Assembly (NCBI RefSeq): GCF_900142995.1
Contig: NZ_FRCR01000003.1
Location: 161,102 to 225,101, forward strand
Direction: 5' to 3'
DNA from: Caldanaerovirga acetigignens
GTDB taxonomy: Bacteria; Bacillota; Thermosediminibacteria; Thermosediminibacterales; Thermosediminibacteraceae
DNA: 64,000 bases
In this document: positions 24,453 through 33,199 of the stretch, piece by piece
How the letters are laid out: each line of letters begins with the position of its first letter
How positions within the stretch are numbered: the first letter of the stretch is position 1
The notes under the pieces: generated by a model
The model's database searches: none
The model's input: only the letters and a program-made list of their open reading frames with translations
What the model was told of the DNA's origin: nothing
Translations under genes and position numbers: made by a program

Positions 24453-24547
24453 TGTGGAAAATAAAACTGGGGAAATTGTGGATAAGTGACGTACAAAGGA
24501 TGGTTTTTAAGTTTTTTCTGTGGATAACTTTGTGGATATGTGGATAA
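24453..24547 (+). other. Cluster of five DnaA-box-like sites
   Basis: TGTGGATAA (reverse complement of the DnaA box TTATCCACA) occurs exactly at 24477, 24519 and 24539; TGTGGATAT at 24531 and TGTGGAAAA at 24453 have one mismatch. All five are in the same orientation and fill the convergent gap between tsaD and rimI. Neither dnaA nor dnaN is nearby, so this is more like a DnaA-titration or regulatory cluster than oriC. Confidence 0.7.
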
Positions 24548-24550
24548 TAC

Positions 24551-25021
24551 TTACTTTTCATTCAAATTTGTCCACATTATGACAGCGTCTTCATTGTTGT
24601 CAGTATAGTATCCCCGCCTTATCCCTATGGGCTCAAATCCCAATTTAGTATAAAGGTTCTGGGCAATGTAGTTGCTCTTTCTCACTTCGAGGGTCATCAT
24701 CTTGGCTCCGCTTTCCCTGGCCATCGTTATGAGGGAGCGCATAAGAAGCTCCCCTATACCCTTTTTTCTGAATCCGGGGTGGACCGCCACGTTGGTCACG
24801 TGAGCTTCCCCAACAATTAGCCACATTCCCGCATAGCCCACAACCCTGCCGTCGACCTTGGCCACTATGTACGTGGCGAGCTCATTCGTCGTAAGCTCAA
24901 GGAAAAAAGAATTTTTGGACCAAGGATTGGTAAAGCTCAACTTTTCTACTTCCATCACCTGGTCCAAATCTTCCACTCCCATAAGCTCAACGGTTACTTT
25001 TTCCAGACTTGCCCTTTCCAT
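24551..25021 (-). CDS. rimI: Ribosomal protein S18-alanine N-acetyltransferase (GNAT)
   Basis: 156 aa from the ATG giving MERASLEKV, which has GGGAGG 6 nt upstream; a start 9 codons earlier lacks a site. GNAT fold with the acetyl-CoA loop VHPGFRKKGIGELLMRSLI and C-terminal NYIAQNLYTKLGFEPIGIRRGYY. The tsaE-tsaB-rimI order is standard in Firmicutes. Overlaps the tsaB end by 35 nt. Confidence 0.92.
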   Translation of the reverse strand: MERASLEKVTVELMGVEDLDQVMEVEKLSFTNPWSKNSFFLELTTNELATYIVAKVDGRVVGYAGMWLIVGEAHVTNVAVHPGFRKKGIGELLMRSLITMARESGAKMMTLEVRKSNYIAQNLYTKLGFEPIGIRRGYYTDNNEDAVIMWTNLNEK

Positions 25022-25721
25022 ACCTTTCCTCCCACTTTTCTTCTGCATGGGATTTTCTCATGTAAAAAGGCCTGATATTAAAACAATTAAAGGTTTTTCC
25101 GGCCTTCAAATCCTTTAAGCCAACCTCAGCCACCGAAGATGCTCTGGGCATGGCAAAAGGCCTTTTTGCCACTACGAGCTTTCCCGCAGATTTTACATCT
25201 TCAGGAAGAGAAGAATGCACCAAAGGCGCTCCATCTCCCAGCAAAACGGCATTCTGGTTTAAGTCAATAAGCCGTTTTACTAGTTTCTCCACCTTTATTA
25301 CCTCATAATCCCAAAAGCGGACCAATTCTTTGCCTTCCCAACGGTAAAGGCAAGCGTACACTTCGCCCCTCTGGGCATCAACGGCAGGGCATAAAAAATC
25401 ACCGCAGTGCATGAGATTGTGTGCCAAAGCGTCCAGTGTATTGACCCCAACAAGGGGTATACCGTGAACGTGAGAAAGCCCCTGGGCACAAGCCATTCCT
25501 ATCCTTATTCCGGTAAAGGACCCCGGACCTATGGCCACCGCTATGGCGTCCAATTCTCCCAATTGGGTGTACGAATCGGAAAGAAGCCTGTCAATCATTG
25601 AGACGAGCTTTTCAAGATGGGTGTGACGGTGGTTCAAAATGTACTCTCCCACTAATTTTTCTTCCGCAAGCAATGCTGCCGTTGCAACTTCAGAAGATGT
25701 ATCTATGCCAAGGACCTTCAT
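24987..25721 (-). CDS. tsaB: t6A biosynthesis protein TsaB
   Basis: 244 aa from the ATG of MKVLGIDTSSEVATAALL; a longer upstream frame reading Arg/Gly-rich sequence is an artefact of overlap with tsaE. Inactive ASKHA paralogue of TsaD that scaffolds the TsaBDE complex. Motifs: AVAIGPGSFTGIRIGMACAQG and PAVDAQRGEVYACLY. Its start overlaps the tsaE stop (ATGA). RBS AGGAGAT. Confidence 0.94.
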   Translation of the reverse strand: MKVLGIDTSSEVATAALLAEEKLVGEYILNHRHTHLEKLVSMIDRLLSDSYTQLGELDAIAVAIGPGSFTGIRIGMACAQGLSHVHGIPLVGVNTLDALAHNLMHCGDFLCPAVDAQRGEVYACLYRWEGKELVRFWDYEVIKVEKLVKRLIDLNQNAVLLGDGAPLVHSSLPEDVKSAGKLVVAKRPFAMPRASSVAEVGLKDLKAGKTFNCFNIRPFYMRKSHAEEKWEERYGKGKSGKSNR

Positions 25722-26182
25722 GACTTCTTCATCTCCTGCAAAATTTTTTCGTACTTTTTTCCCTTTGCCGTGAAAATTATCCTTCTTTCCTGCTCTCCAA
25801 TCGTCTCTAATTCCACCCAAAGAATCTCTTCGGGAAGAATGTCGATGACCAAATCCGCCCACTCAATTATGACGACATATTCTTTTAAATAGTCTCTAAA
25901 TCCTATCTCTTCTAATTCTCCGGCATCGCTCAACCTGTAAACATCAATGTGGGCAACAGGCACATCTCCACCATACTCGTTTATTATTGTAAAGGTGGGA
26001 CTCGTCACAAAATCCTCGCTTCCGACCCCTCTTGTAATTCCCCTTGCAAAGGCTGTTTTACCCGCACCCAAATCCCCTTTTAAGGCCACCAAATCCCCTT
26101 TTGAAAGGAGACTACCCAATTTTTCTCCCAGCTCCTGTGTCTCTACAACGCTTTTGGTTTCAAAAACAACTTTAAACTCCAT
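25718..26182 (-). CDS. tsaE: t6A biosynthesis ATPase TsaE
   Basis: 154 aa from the ATG of MEFKVVFETKS, preceded by GGGGA 6 nt upstream. P-loop GDLGAGKTAFARG near residue 40, SPTFTIINEY, VAHIDVYRL and the conserved IEWAD. It resets the TsaBD complex using ATP. An extension to an ATG at 26236 is possible but adds sequence not typical of the family. Confidence 0.94.
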   Translation of the reverse strand: MEFKVVFETKSVVETQELGEKLGSLLSKGDLVALKGDLGAGKTAFARGITRGVGSEDFVTSPTFTIINEYGGDVPVAHIDVYRLSDAGELEEIGFRDYLKEYVVIIEWADLVIDILPEEILWVELETIGEQERRIIFTAKGKKYEKILQEMKKS

Positions 26183-26264
26183 AATTTTCCCCATTCTTCG
26201 TATTAGTTTTACATATACATTTACATTATATCGCAAATTCCCTTTGATAAAAACTTAAAAATAA

Positions 26265-26293
26265 AGCACCAACCGTTACCCGGTTAGTGCTTG
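26265..26293 (-). terminator. Rho-independent terminator after ribU
   Basis: Minus strand AAGCACTAACCG-GGTAA-CGGTTGGTGCTT followed by TATTTTT: 12-bp stem with a G-U. Confidence 0.85.
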
Positions 26294-26305
26294 CGTTCAT
26301 TCGAG

Positions 26306-26923
26306 TTAGCTGTGCAAAATGGGAGAAACTTTTTTGTAAATAAGCAGGGTGATAGCCATTATTATTGCACCTTTTAAGATGTTGAACGGAACGATGCTAT
26401 AAACCACAAGGGTCTTCAAATCTACTATCCTCCCGTTGACGCTCGAACCCATACTCACTATTGCATCGATGGGCATATTAAATATTTTTGCATAAAGCGG
26501 GAGGAAGACATAGTAATTGGCCAGAGCCATGCCAACAGCCATCATTAAAGTTCCAAGGATCATTCCAATTATCGCACCCGCTTTTGTCTTATTAGCAGCG
26601 TACACCAAGGTTGCTGGCACTACAAATAGAACTCCCGTCAAAAAGTTGGCTATCTCCCCTACAAATGCGGTCTGGTTTTTAAAAATCGCGTGCATAATGT
26701 TTTTGATTATTTCGACCAATACTGCCGCCCATGGCCCTATTCCAAAACCTGCAAGCAGGGCAGGCAGGTCGCTTAAGTCCATCTTCAAAAAAGAGGGAAA
26801 CATAGGAAGCGGAAATTCGAGGTAAGTCATCAACAAAAAAGCCATAACTCCCAGGACCGCCACTTTTGTAAGGTTTCTGGTCTCGCGCAAAGACTCCGCT
26901 TTTGAATTGTTAAGCGCACTCAT
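26306..26923 (-). CDS. ribU: ECF transporter S component, riboflavin (RibU-like)
   Basis: 205 aa with about six membrane segments. N-terminal TKVAVLGVMAFLLMTYLEFPLPMFPSFLKMDLSDLPALLAGF is the typical RibU start with the ligand-binding FLKMDLSDLP loop. Docks on the shared EcfAA'T module, encoded elsewhere. The FMN riboswitch immediately upstream supports riboflavin as substrate. RBS GGAGGTG. Confidence 0.94.
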   Translation of the reverse strand: MSALNNSKAESLRETRNLTKVAVLGVMAFLLMTYLEFPLPMFPSFLKMDLSDLPALLAGFGIGPWAAVLVEIIKNIMHAIFKNQTAFVGEIANFLTGVLFVVPATLVYAANKTKAGAIIGMILGTLMMAVGMALANYYVFLPLYAKIFNMPIDAIVSMGSSVNGRIVDLKTLVVYSIVPFNILKGAIIMAITLLIYKKVSPILHS

Positions 26924-26944
26924 TTTTTACACCTCCGAATATCT

Positions 26945-26979
26945 CATAATAATTTAAGCCCCGGGATAAACCCCGGGGC
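26945..26979 (-). terminator. FMN riboswitch terminator hairpin
   Basis: GCCCCGGG-GTTTA-TCCCGGGGC-type stem (26958-26979) followed by TTAAATTATTAT on the minus strand. The T-tract is weak, but the stem is strong and sits in expression-platform position before ribU. Confidence 0.7.
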
Positions 26980-27000
26980 AACAATGTCACACAATAAATT

Positions 27001-27140
27001 CTCGCCTTCTCCCATCCGGACTTTAACCGTCGGCCCCGGATTTTCACCGGGTCAACCCCAAAAAAGGGCTCGCGGGCTCGCCTTACAGGCTCACCGCCGG
27101 TCGGGAATTTCACCCTGCCCCGAAGGCATATCCTCGGAAA
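27001..27140 (-). ncRNA. FMN riboswitch (RFN element)
   Basis: Minus strand carries the conserved RFN blocks in order: TTCGGGGCAGGGTGAAATTC, CCGACCGGCGGT, GAGCCCGCGAGC, GACCCGGTG, CCGACGGTTAAAGTCCGGAT, GGGAGAAGG. Directly upstream of ribU, so FMN should shut off riboflavin uptake. Confidence 0.97.
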
Positions 27141-27178
27141 TTAATAAGTTTTTCATAATCAAATATATCAAATAACTT

Positions 27179-28354
27179 TTACTTGTCAAGGGGGAATTCT
27201 TCTCTTTTATAAACCACCTTGCCCTCGATCATTACAAGCTCCGGTTTTGACATGACCTCTAATGGGAAGCCGTCCCATATTACTATATCGGCGTCCTTGC
27301 CTTCCTCGATACTGCCCACCCTGTCCGCTATGCCGATAATCTCGGCAGGGTTAATGGTAATGGCCGAAAGGGCATCTTCCTGTTTCATTCCTTCTTTCAC
27401 CGCAAGGGCAGCGCATATATTTAGGTACTGTATGGGAACAACGGGATGGTCCGTCATTATCGCTACTTTGACTCCTCTTTTTGCCAGGATGCCTGCGGTT
27501 TTAAAACTCAAATCTTTTAGCTCCACTTTTGAGCGGGACGTCAAAGAAGGTCCCACCACTGCAGGCACGCCTAGTTCCGCCAGCTCATCGGCAATGAGAT
27601 GCCCCTCGGTGCAGTGTTCTATCACAACTTCCACATCGAATTCTCGAGCTATTCTTATAGCAGTCATTATGTCGTCCGCCCTATGAGCGTGGGCCCTCAG
27701 TGGAATCTTTTTCTCCAAAAGCTCAGAGAGCACTTCCATTTTAAGGTCTTTTTCGAAAAACTCTCCTTTTTCCATGGCTATTTTTCTTTTTTCCAGGTAA
27801 TTTTTCGCTTTTGTTAATGTCTCCCTTAGGAGGGCCGCCGTTCCCATTCGGGTGGAGGGCATCTTTTTTTGCTGACCATAAACTCGCTTGGGATTTTCTC
27901 CGAAAGCCACTTTGAGCCCTGCCGGAGCTTTTACGACCATTTTGTCTATGACTCGACCAAAGGTCTTGACAGCAATGGATTGGCCTCCTATCACGTTGGC
28001 ACTGCCGGGCCCGGTAAAAACGCAGGTAACTCCACCCTTTATCGCATCGTCAAAAGCCTTATCTCCCGGATTTACGGCATCAAGGGCCCTCAGGTGGGGC
28101 GTTACAGGGTCAGTCATTTCGTTGCCGTCCTCTCCTATTTCCCCCACGCCTTCTTCAAAAATACCCACATGGCTGTGGGCGTCAATAAAGCCGGGAAAAA
28201 TATATTTGCCCCCGGCGTCTATCACCTCACAGCCTTCCGGCACCCGTATATCTTTACCTACTTTGACAATCTTGCCGTCCTCAATTAACACCGTCCCTCC
28301 TTCTATTATTTCGCCCTTCATGGTGTAGACCGTACCGCCTTTTATGGCTATCAC
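27179..28354 (-). CDS. Amidohydrolase (imidazolonepropionase/dihydroorotase-like)
   Basis: 391 aa. Metal ligands: HxH in FPGFIDAHSHVG (about 60), histidines in PLRAHAHRADD and VVIEHCTEG, and Asp in AIMTDHPVVP; an N-terminal and C-terminal beta-sandwich frame the barrel (DADIVIWDG...). This matches the subtype-I amidohydrolases common in Firmicutes whose substrate is unknown. GTG start with GAGGAGGG. Lies 22 nt after the PuuD-like gene, so probably one transcript. Confidence 0.88.
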   Translation of the reverse strand: MIAIKGGTVYTMKGEIIEGGTVLIEDGKIVKVGKDIRVPEGCEVIDAGGKYIFPGFIDAHSHVGIFEEGVGEIGEDGNEMTDPVTPHLRALDAVNPGDKAFDDAIKGGVTCVFTGPGSANVIGGQSIAVKTFGRVIDKMVVKAPAGLKVAFGENPKRVYGQQKKMPSTRMGTAALLRETLTKAKNYLEKRKIAMEKGEFFEKDLKMEVLSELLEKKIPLRAHAHRADDIMTAIRIAREFDVEVVIEHCTEGHLIADELAELGVPAVVGPSLTSRSKVELKDLSFKTAGILAKRGVKVAIMTDHPVVPIQYLNICAALAVKEGMKQEDALSAITINPAEIIGIADRVGSIEEGKDADIVIWDGFPLEVMSKPELVMIEGKVVYKREEFPLDK

Positions 28355-28376
28355 GACTTATCCCTCCTCTTTGTAG

Positions 28377-29081
28377 TCACTTCCTCCGGGCCGCATCGAC
28401 TAAAGCTTCAAAGAGCTTAAGCTGAAGAGGATATTCTTGCCACATCTCCTCGGGGTGCCACTGCACCCCCAGCAAAAAAAATTCCCCGGATGCACTTTCC
28501 AATGCTTCCACTATGCCATCCTGCGAAAAGGCCACGGGTTTTAATAATTCCGCCACGTCTTTTACGGCCTGGTGGTGGAAGCTGTTAACCGGAACTAGGT
28601 TGGATTCCAATATTCGGTAAAGCAGTGAATCCTTCGATATATTCACATCGTGGCTGGCGTACCACCGGGGAGCATCCTGCCGGTGCTTCAGCGGCTTTTC
28701 AATTTCAGAGCCGATATCCTGGTAAACGGTGCCTCCCAAGGCTATGTTTATAAGCTGCACACCGCGGCATATGCCGAGCAACGGCTTTTTCCTTTTTACG
28801 GCTTCGCGGCATAGGAAGATTTCCGCCTCATCGCGCAACGGATTTACCACGCCAAGACCAGGCATCGGATTTTCTCCAAAATACCTCGGGTCAACATCGG
28901 GACCTCCCGAAAGGAGCAGACCATCCACCCTATCGAGAATAGTAGAAAGGGCATCCTTGTCCTTCAAAGGCGCAACACCTACCGGAATCCCTCCAGCTTT
29001 TTCCACCGCTTCATAATACCCGCGATTTAAAAAAATTTTTTCTTCGGCAAAAGAACACGTTATCGCTATCAACGGCCTCAT
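28377..29081 (-). CDS. Gamma-glutamyl-gamma-aminobutyrate hydrolase family (PuuD-like)
   Basis: 234 aa from the ATG of MRPLIAITC, which has AGGAG well placed; an ATG 8 codons earlier is less likely. Class I amidotransferase-like hydrolase: nucleophile in LGICRGVQLINIALGG and His/Glu in LGVQWHPEEM. Cleaves gamma-glutamyl amides. Paired with the amidohydrolase, suggesting joint breakdown of an amidated compound (inference). Confidence 0.88.
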   Translation of the reverse strand: MRPLIAITCSFAEEKIFLNRGYYEAVEKAGGIPVGVAPLKDKDALSTILDRVDGLLLSGGPDVDPRYFGENPMPGLGVVNPLRDEAEIFLCREAVKRKKPLLGICRGVQLINIALGGTVYQDIGSEIEKPLKHRQDAPRWYASHDVNISKDSLLYRILESNLVPVNSFHHQAVKDVAELLKPVAFSQDGIVEALESASGEFFLLGVQWHPEEMWQEYPLQLKLFEALVDAARRK

Positions 29082-29149
29082 TTTCTCTCCTCTTCCTGCA
29101 GACATTTATGACTTTGATTTATTAAATTCTAAATAAAACCTAAAAATCC

Positions 29150-29180
29150 TTCAAAAAATCAAAAAGCCCTGGGCGGGCTT
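29150..29180 (-). terminator. Rho-independent terminator of the alr-toxin operon
   Basis: Minus strand AAGCCC-GCC-CAGGGCTTTTTGATTTTTT, immediately after the toxin stop. Confidence 0.75.
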
Positions 29181-29184
29181 AAAT

Positions 29185-29535
29185 TTAAAATTCCACAAGT
29201 CCCAGGCTTATCTTCAGCGCTTCATCAACCTTAGCCATTATTTCGCTGTCAAGAAAAGCCACCTTTTCCCTCAGTCGCCTCTTGTCTATGGTTCTCAATT
29301 GTTCCAGGAGTATTACCGAATCCTTCTCCAGGCCGTATTCTCCGCGTTTAAGTTCCACGTGAGTGGGCAGTTTGGCCTTGTCGATCTGGGAAGTAATCGC
29401 TGCCACGATAACGGTGGGGCTGTACTTGTTCCCCACGTCATTTTGCACTACCAATACAGGCCGTATGCCCCCTTGTTCGGAACCGACAACGGGATTTAAG
29501 TCGGCATAAAATACGTCTCCTCGTCTTATCTGCAC
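29185..29535 (-). CDS. ndoA: MazF/NdoA-type mRNA interferase toxin
   Basis: The start proposed is the GTG giving [15 protein letters not shown], 7-8 nt after CGGAGAG, making 116 aa as in Bacillus NdoA. Motifs: [29 protein letters not shown] (catalytic Arg) and VAAITSQ. Cleaves single-stranded mRNA at a short sequence. Starts 1-2 nt from the antitoxin stop. Confidence 0.95.
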   Translation of the reverse strand: MQIRRGDVFYADLNPVVGSEQGGIRPVLVVQNDVGNKYSPTVIVAAITSQIDKAKLPTHVELKRGEYGLEKDSVILLEQLRTIDKRRLREKVAFLDSEIMAKVDEALKISLGLVEF

Positions 29536-29536
29536 C

Positions 29537-29812
29537 TTATTCACTCTCCGAAAGACTTGTCTCATAAAGCATCAAATCTTTTAAGTCTTCGTTTATCCCA
29601 AATTCCGCCATCCTTAGATTTATTTCCGCCATTTCCAGATACCCGCTTTTTAGCTGCTCTCTCATTCTTATCCTTTCCCTTTCTCTAAGATATAATCTCA
29701 TGGCATCCTGAATAAATTCGCTTCGGTTTTTTTTCTCCTTTGACAATATCATGTCCACCTGCCTCAGAAGGCTGTCTGGCAGGTTGACCACAATCCTTCT
29801 GAGTTCCACCAC
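29537..29812 (-). CDS. ndoAI: Ribbon-helix-helix antitoxin (EndoAI/MazE-like)
   Basis: 91 aa. [38 protein letters not shown] is an N-terminal RHH DNA-binding fold; the acidic C-terminus should block the toxin. GTG start with GGGGGTG. Same alr-antitoxin-toxin order as Bacillus. Confidence 0.93.
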   Translation of the reverse strand: MVELRRIVVNLPDSLLRQVDMILSKEKKNRSEFIQDAMRLYLRERERIRMREQLKSGYLEMAEINLRMAEFGINEDLKDLMLYETSLSESE

Positions 29813-29880
29813 ATTGGCACCCCCTACATGTTATCAAAAATCAATAACATTATGCCTTTTGGCTATGTAAATTATACCTC

Positions 29881-31047
29881 TCATGCCAGAGGGTTATTTA
29901 TTTTTATTATTTTACCATTTTTAATGTATATTCTGGGAACCCTTTTGGATATGCCGCATACAATTTCATAAGGGATGGTACCAACTATCCTGGCTATTTC
30001 ATCGGCCGTAACCGCGCCGTCCTTTCCTTCGCCAAAAAGTTCAACATCGTCGCCGGGCATTACTCCGGGAACATCGGTAACGTCCACCATGCTCTGGTCC
30101 ATACAGATCCGGCCAACTATCGGGGCTCTTTTCCCCTTTATCAAGACCTCCGCTCTGGAAGACAAAAGTCTCGGGTAACCATCTGCATACCCCACAGGCA
30201 AGGTCGCAATGATGCTCTCTCTTTTCGTGACAAAAGTTCCTCCGTAACTTATCGGAGTGCCTGCAGGCACCCTTTTTACGTGGGATACGCAGGTTTTAAA
30301 GCTCATCACGGGTTTTAAATTGATTTTTTCCCTTTCTACTTCATCGGAAGGGTAGATGCCGTAAAGGATGATGCCGGGCCTTACCATGTCAAGGTGCATT
30401 TCCGGAAGGTCGATAATCCCAGCGCTGTTGGCCACATGTTTTATCGGTATTCTGAATCCCCGGCTCTCCAAGGCCGTTACAATCATGTCATATTTCTCAA
30501 ACTGCTCTTTAGTAAAGCTCTTGTCCCTTTCGTCGGCCTTTGCAAAGTGGGTGAAAATGCCTTCCACTTCAATCCCGGGGAGTTTAAATATCTCCTCAAT
30601 ATCCGTAAGGCACGACATTCTTGCCGGAAAGCCAATTCTCGACATGCCGGTATCGAGCTTTATATGAACCTTGACCTTAAATCCACGCTCTTCGGCTTTT
30701 TTTGAAAGCAACTTCGCGGAATTAAGGTTGTAAACGGTCTGGGTTATGCCGTACTCTACTATTTTATCAAACTGCTCCTCGGGTGTAAAACCCAAAATCA
30801 GGATGGGCGCTTTTATTCCCGCTTCCCTTAAAGATAAAGCTTCTTCCAAGATGGCCACGGCCAAATACTTTGCCCCGCATGAAAGGGCCGTATTTGCTAC
30901 TTCCACGGCTCCGTGGCCGTAGGCATCGGCCTTCACCACCGCGCAGAGGAAGGCCCCGGAACTTGTTATCCTTTTTATTTCGTTGATGTTGTGTTCCAGG
31001 TTATCCAGGTTTATCTCAGCCCTGGTAGGTCTGAATCTCATATCCAT
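29881..31047 (-). CDS. alr: Alanine racemase
   Basis: 388 aa. PLP lysine in CAVVKADAYGHGAVEVA, catalytic Tyr in PISYGGTFVTKRES, metal-free barrel end LPVGYADGYPR and GRICMDQSMVDVT. Makes D-alanine for peptidoglycan and also acts in spore germination control. Overlaps the end of nnr by 32 nt; ribosome binding site GGGGAGA. Confidence 0.97.
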   Translation of the reverse strand: MDMRFRPTRAEINLDNLEHNINEIKRITSSGAFLCAVVKADAYGHGAVEVANTALSCGAKYLAVAILEEALSLREAGIKAPILILGFTPEEQFDKIVEYGITQTVYNLNSAKLLSKKAEERGFKVKVHIKLDTGMSRIGFPARMSCLTDIEEIFKLPGIEVEGIFTHFAKADERDKSFTKEQFEKYDMIVTALESRGFRIPIKHVANSAGIIDLPEMHLDMVRPGIILYGIYPSDEVEREKINLKPVMSFKTCVSHVKRVPAGTPISYGGTFVTKRESIIATLPVGYADGYPRLLSSRAEVLIKGKRAPIVGRICMDQSMVDVTDVPGVMPGDDVELFGEGKDGAVTADEIARIVGTIPYEIVCGISKRVPRIYIKNGKIIKINNPLA

Positions 31048-32623
31048 ATACTTTCTCCCCTTTTTGCAGGTATTTTAAAGCCTCAGGGATGTTTTCTATT
31101 ATATCCCCTGCCACCAGCGGGATTTCACCTTTTTTCTCCGCCGCCGCATCCCCTGCCAGCCCGTGCAGGTAGACTCCGGCCGCGGCAGCCTCCACAGCAT
31201 CAAGACCCCTTGCCAGAAAAGCGCCTATCATGCCGGCGAGCACATCGCCGCTGCCGCCCGTAGCCATTCCCGGGTTTCCGGTGGGATTTATATAGACCGG
31301 GTGTCCCGGCGAGTATATCAAGGTGCGGGCTCCCTTTAAGACCACCGTACATCCGAAGGTTTCGCCGGCCTTTTTTGCCACATCCCACCTGTTTTCCTGC
31401 ACTTCCCGGGGTGTCATGGAAAGCAGCCTTGCTATTTCCCCGGGGTGAGGCGTGATTACGACGGGAGCTTTAGCATCCTTGAGCACCCCGGGACTCCGAG
31501 AAAGGTTGTTTATCCCGTCGGCGTCTATCACCATCGGCCTTTCGTATTCTGATACAAAGCTTCTCACGAATTTCGCCGTTTCCCGATGGCACGAAAGCCC
31601 GGGGCCGACTACAACCGCATCGCATTTTTGGGCAAATTCCAGTGCGGGCTTTAAAGCTTCCTCCGAGAGCGTCCCTTCCCCCGTATCGGGAAGGGGCAGG
31701 GTCATAACCTCGGTCACCTTCACCTCAAGGATGTCGTTCAAACTTTCCGGCACCCCCAGCGTCACGAGCCCTGCTCCGCACCGGGCCGCACCTAGTCCCG
31801 AAAGGGCACAAGCCCCCGTCATCCCTTTTGAACCCGCTAAAATGAAAACCCTACCCATGTCTCCCTTGTGGGCATCGGGTGCGGGGCTTTTAATATAGCC
31901 TTTTATGAGCGCCGGTTCCAAAAGACAACCATCGGCTTCGAATTCCTCAAAAACCCTGTTGGGTATACCTATGTCCGCGATTACTACCCTACCCGCATAG
32001 GCTGCCCCCGGATAGAGCAACAAACCTACTTTCAAAGCTCCCATCGTTACCGTGACATCGGCTTTCACCGCAGCGCCCAGTACCCTTCCGGTCGTCCCGC
32101 ATATTCCCGATGGTATATCTACTGCAATAACGGGAAGTCCGGACTCATTTATCGCTTCTATGAGCTTTTTGTGAAACCCTCCCACTTCCCCCCTCAGGCC
32201 GGTCCCGAAAAGGGCATCCACTACTGCACTAAATCCATCAAAAAGTCCCCTGAGTTTCTCCGATTCGCCATCCCCTTTTAGCTCCAAAACGGGAATTCCC
32301 ATATTTTTTATGACTTTGAGGTTTACCGCGGCATCCCCCGAAATCTCATTAAAAGGCGACGCCAGAAAAACCATCACCTCAAAACCCATATTGGCAAGGT
32401 GTCTTGCGGCCCCAAAGCCGTCACCGCCGTTATTGCCCTTGCCGCAGACCACGGCCACCTTCCGCGGAGATTTCTTTTTTCCGTACACTTCTTCAATCTT
32501 TTGCCTCACAGCAACGGCCACCGCTCTGCTGGCGTTTTCCATCAGGACTATCCCCGGAACTCCGTAAACCTCAATAGCCCTTCTATCTATCTGCCGCATT
32601 GTCGAAGGACTTACTGCCCTCAT
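31016..32623 (-). CDS. nnr: Bifunctional NAD(P)H-hydrate epimerase / ADP-dependent dehydratase
   Basis: 535 aa. N-terminal YjeF epimerase domain (CGKGNNGGDGFGAARHL, about 55-75; PSGICG) and C-terminal ribokinase-like dehydratase (IDADGINNLS, ITPHPGEIARLL, GNPGMATGGSGDVLAGMIGAFLARG). Repairs water-damaged NADH. Standard fusion length. Lies between acpS and alr, as in many Firmicutes. Confidence 0.96.
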   Translation of the reverse strand: MRAVSPSTMRQIDRRAIEVYGVPGIVLMENASRAVAVAVRQKIEEVYGKKKSPRKVAVVCGKGNNGGDGFGAARHLANMGFEVMVFLASPFNEISGDAAVNLKVIKNMGIPVLELKGDGESEKLRGLFDGFSAVVDALFGTGLRGEVGGFHKKLIEAINESGLPVIAVDIPSGICGTTGRVLGAAVKADVTVTMGALKVGLLLYPGAAYAGRVVIADIGIPNRVFEEFEADGCLLEPALIKGYIKSPAPDAHKGDMGRVFILAGSKGMTGACALSGLGAARCGAGLVTLGVPESLNDILEVKVTEVMTLPLPDTGEGTLSEEALKPALEFAQKCDAVVVGPGLSCHRETAKFVRSFVSEYERPMVIDADGINNLSRSPGVLKDAKAPVVITPHPGEIARLLSMTPREVQENRWDVAKKAGETFGCTVVLKGARTLIYSPGHPVYINPTGNPGMATGGSGDVLAGMIGAFLARGLDAVEAAAAGVYLHGLAGDAAAEKKGEIPLVAGDIIENIPEALKYLQKGEKVYGYEIQTYQG

Positions 32624-33002
32624 CCTTCACGCCCCCTTCCGCCATTGAAAAGGCCACGGCATAATCCCGGCAGTGGGAAATGCTGACAAGCAACCGAGTA
32701 AATCCCCAGCTTTCCGCTAATTCCAAAGCCTTTCCGCCGAGCCTCACCGTCGGTTTTCCCGATTCATCCGATAGTATCTGTATATCCTTCCATCTTACAT
32801 AGCCAATGCCAGTCCCTAACACTTTGCTTACGGCTTCTTTTGCAGCAAACCTGCCGGCCACGTACCTGTAGAGAATCTCGCCTTTTTTTTGTTTAATTAA
32901 ATTTATTTCCTCTTTTGTAAATATCTTTCTTATAAAATTATCATTCTTCACTGCTCTTTTTATCCTTTTGATCTCTATTATATCGACTCCTATTTCCACC
33001 AA
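32583..33002 (-). CDS. acpS: Holo-[acyl-carrier-protein] synthase
   Basis: 139 aa. Metal/CoA motifs GVDIIEIKRIKRA and YVAGRFAAKEAVSKVLGTGIG. Transfers phosphopantetheine to ACP. The ~15 residues after SISHCRDYAVAFSMAEG form a nonconserved tail overlapping nnr. First gene of the acpS-nnr-alr-ndoAI-ndoA operon; GTG start with GAGGTGA. Confidence 0.95.
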   Translation of the reverse strand: MVEIGVDIIEIKRIKRAVKNDNFIRKIFTKEEINLIKQKKGEILYRYVAGRFAAKEAVSKVLGTGIGYVRWKDIQILSDESGKPTVRLGGKALELAESWGFTRLLVSISHCRDYAVAFSMAEGGVKDEGSKSFDNAADR

Positions 33003-33129
33003 AAATCACCTCTATGTTTCCAGGAAAAAAGGGAAATAATATATGCTAGGTTAATCTAATGCAATAAATAATTCTATATTCCCACCCCAAACACCTTCCC
33101 GAATATTAAAAAATTTTACAGGTAAGGTA

Positions 33130-33158
33130 TTGACCTTCTTTGACCTTTGTATTATAAT
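33130..33158 (+). promoter_or_regulatory. SigA promoter of hsp20
   Basis: TTGACC (33130-33135), 17-nt spacer, TATAAT (33153-33158), 41 nt before the hsp20 start. No CIRCE repeat is present, so HrcA control is not supported. Confidence 0.8.
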
Positions 33159-33199
33159 TATAATTGCCAGTAGTAAAATTTGTAAAAGGAGGGAATGGT

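Noticed and set aside
24453..24547. Chromosomal origin oriC
   Set aside because: DnaA boxes are present but there is no dnaA, dnaN, rpmH or AT-rich unwinding region around them.
25722..25862. Long N-terminal extension of TsaB
   Set aside because: The extension is Arg/Gly-rich tsaE antisense-frame sequence; the conserved protein begins at MKVLGIDTSS with an RBS.
29813..29880. Additional small gene between antitoxin and alr
   Set aside because: No start with RBS; reads as an ordinary intergenic spacer.
33003..33199. CIRCE/HrcA operator before hsp20
   Set aside because: No TTAGCACTC-N9-GAGTGCTAA repeat was found.
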